Positions 62,568 to 64,000 of a stretch of 64,000 nucleotides of DNA are shown here, one piece after another. This stretch comes from Kistimonas scapharcae (GTDB lineage Bacteria; Pseudomonadota; Gammaproteobacteria; Pseudomonadales; Endozoicomonadaceae). Position numbers and translations under genes: made by a program. The first letter of the stretch is position 1. Every line of letters starts with the position of its first letter. The stretch covers positions 1 through 64,000 of the forward strand of contig NZ_BAABFL010000478.1 in assembly GCF_039540975.1 (NCBI RefSeq), written 5' to 3'. Under the pieces are notes generated by a model. That model had not been told where the DNA came from. It saw only the letters and a list, made by a program, of their open reading frames with translations, and did not search any database.

Positions 62568-63893
62568 TCAGCGCAGAAGGCCGCCAGCACCGTAACCCTT
62601 AAGATTAGCTTTCTTCATCAGCGACTCATACTGATGCGACATCAGGTGTGACTGGATCTGGGACATGGTGTCCATGACCACAACCACCACAATCAACAGC
62701 GAAGTACCGCCCAGGTAGAAAGGCACATTTGCCGAAACCACCAGGAACTGTGGCAGCAGACACACAGCTGTCATATAAATCGCACCAACCATGGTGAGAC
62801 GTGTCAGCACACCATCAATGTAGCGGGCTGAATGCTCACCGGGGCGAATACCGGGAATAAAGGCGCCGGACTTCTTCAGATTATCTGCCACGTCCTTCGG
62901 ATTGAAGACCAGGGCAGTATAGAAGAAACAGAAGAAGACGATACCGGCCGAGAACAGAATAATGTTCAGCGGCTGGCCTGGACCAAGCGCCAAAGCAATA
63001 TCCTGAAGCCAGTCCATGCCTTCTCCCTGACCAAACCACTGCGCAATCGACGCTGGGAACAGCAGAATGCTTGAAGCAAAGATGGCCGGGATAACACCCG
63101 CCATATTCACCTTCAGCGGCAAATGGCTGCTCTGGGCAGCATAGACTTTACGTCCCTGCTGCCGCTTGGCGTAATTGACCGTGATTCGGCGCTGGCCGCG
63201 CTCAACGAATACAACACCGGCAATGATGGCGATGGCAAGAATACCAATCAACAGCAGTGCCAAGATATTGATATCGCCTTGACGCGCAGACTCAAACGAC
63301 TGCCCGATCGCGCCGGGCAATCCGGCGACAATACCTGCAAAAATCAGAATCGATATACCGTTGCCGATGCCACGCTCAGTCACCTGCTCACCGAGCCACA
63401 TCATGAACACGGCGCCGGTTACAAAGGTAGTAACAGCAACAAAGTAAAACCCGAAATCAGTGGAGAACGAAACCCCCTGATTCGCCAGGCCGACCGTCAT
63501 ACCCATACCCTGAATCAATGCCAGGAGTACGGTACCGTAGCGGGTGTACTGACTGATCTTTCTACGTCCGCTCTCACCTTCCTTTTTCAGCTGTTCGAGC
63601 TGTGGGCTAACCACTGTCATCAGCTGCATGATAATCGATGCAGAGATGTAGGGCATGATGCCCAGCGCCAGAACCGACATCCTCTCCAGCGCACCGCCGG
63701 AGAACATGTTGAAGAGACTGAGAATAGTCCCCTCGTTCTGACTGAACAACTGAGCCAGCCGCTCTGGATTGATACCGGGAACGGGGATATGCGCCCCGAT
63801 CCGGTACACCAGAATTGCCAGCAGAACAAACAGGACGCGAGATTTCAGCTCGCTTAACCCACCCTGATTTCCGACAGGTAATGTCTTAGCCAT
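62568..63893 (-). CDS. secY: Protein translocase subunit SecY
   Basis: The channel subunit of the Sec translocon, 441 residues with ten hydrophobic segments. Family regions are LFVLLAILVYRIGAHIPVPGI, MFSGGALERMSVLALGIMPYISASI, MWLGEQVTERGIGNGISILIF, and the basic loops QRRITVNYAKRQQGRK and FIPGIRPGEHSARYID that bind SecA and ribosomes. Its ATG follows the rplO stop codon directly. Confidence 0.98.
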   Translation of the reverse strand: MAKTLPVGNQGGLSELKSRVLFVLLAILVYRIGAHIPVPGINPERLAQLFSQNEGTILSLFNMFSGGALERMSVLALGIMPYISASIIMQLMTVVSPQLEQLKKEGESGRRKISQYTRYGTVLLALIQGMGMTVGLANQGVSFSTDFGFYFVAVTTFVTGAVFMMWLGEQVTERGIGNGISILIFAGIVAGLPGAIGQSFESARQGDINILALLLIGILAIAIIAGVVFVERGQRRITVNYAKRQQGRKVYAAQSSHLPLKVNMAGVIPAIFASSILLFPASIAQWFGQGEGMDWLQDIALALGPGQPLNIILFSAGIVFFCFFYTALVFNPKDVADNLKKSGAFIPGIRPGEHSARYIDGVLTRLTMVGAIYMTAVCLLPQFLVVSANVPFYLGGTSLLIVVVVVMDTMSQIQSHLMSHQYESLMKKANLKGYGAGGLLR

Positions 63894-64000
63894 TTAGTCC
63901 TCGACTTTCCCACCAGCTGCTTCGATCGCGGCACGGGCACCCTTGGTGACACCCAGTCCCTTGATGGTGACAGCCTTGTTCAGCTCACCAGACAGGATGA
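63894..64000 (-). CDS. rplO: 50S ribosomal protein L15, C-terminal part (runs off the window)
   Basis: The last 34 codons are present: ILSGELNKAVTIKGLGVTKG then ARAAIEAAGGKVED and TAA (63894-63896). This matches the C-terminus of L15. The rest lies beyond the window edge. Adjacent to secY without a gap, as in the spc operon. Confidence 0.95.
   Translation of the reverse strand, partial: ILSGELNKAVTIKGLGVTKGARAAIEAAGGKVED

Noticed and set aside
1..64000. tRNA or rRNA genes, CRISPR arrays, phage genes
   Set aside because: None could be recognised by reading; a tRNA scan would be needed to exclude a missed tRNA gene.

Overview
This 64 kb window reads as chromosome of a marine-type gammaproteobacterium. 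Core genes (UvrA, SSB, RpoA, SecY, ribosomal proteins, Mpl, UbiX, TrmH) are of gammaproteobacterial type. Two gene orders, mpl-ubiX and rplQ...uvrA/MFS...ssb, resemble those I recall from Pseudomonas. A SopB/IpgD-type inositol phosphatase and a pilin carrying lectin domains suggest a host-associated lifestyle, for example an Endozoicomonas-like Oceanospirillales symbiont. That placement is inference; no rRNA or tRNA gene was seen.

Layout. 1-6 kb: the 3' part of a pectinacetylesterase-like hydrolase next to what looks like an IS21-type transposon end, then an unknown anchored protein, GltS, a Tim44-domain membrane protein and an orphan accessory gene (4733-5671). 5.7-22 kb: mostly housekeeping or metabolic genes: a TPR membrane protein, mpl-ubiX, GAPDH, cupin, tRNA-binding OB protein, polysaccharide deacetylase, TesB, TrmH, Ddl, an alpha/beta hydrolase fused to PilZ, a methyltransferase, a DedA-PAP2 fusion, an SDR and a flavin reductase. 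22.2-30.1 kb: a four-gene signalling operon on the minus strand (large hybrid histidine kinase, CheR, stand-alone CheB, receiver-PAS-GGDEF-EAL protein) with no chemoreceptor, CheA or CheW. 30.7-36.3 kb: a complete oppABCDF peptide transporter operon, convergent with a second hybrid kinase (36.3-39.6 kb). 39.7-43.1 kb: an AlkK-like acyl-CoA ligase, a FocA/NirC channel and ssb.

43.5-55 kb is the most accessory-looking part. It holds a type IV prepilin-like protein ending in two MVL (mannan-binding lectin) repeats, a purine-nucleoside-type ABC transporter operon (BMP lipoprotein, ATPase, two permeases) that ends in an ADP-ribosylglycohydrolase-family gene, a GNAT, a YajR-like MFS transporter, and a SopB/IpgD-like phosphoinositide phosphatase. 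These genes sit inside what in Pseudomonas is the compact uvrA / MFS-ssb locus. 55-64 kb: uvrA, an aminotransferase, then the alpha operon and the end of the spc operon (rplO', secY, rpmJ, rpsM, rpsK, rpsD, rpoA, rplQ), all on the minus strand.

The best candidates for new biology are the pilin-MVL protein, the SopB-like gene without a visible secretion system, the receptor-less CheR/CheB/kinase/c-di-GMP operon with a histidine-rich sensor loop, and the ADP-ribosylglycohydrolase tied to nucleoside uptake.
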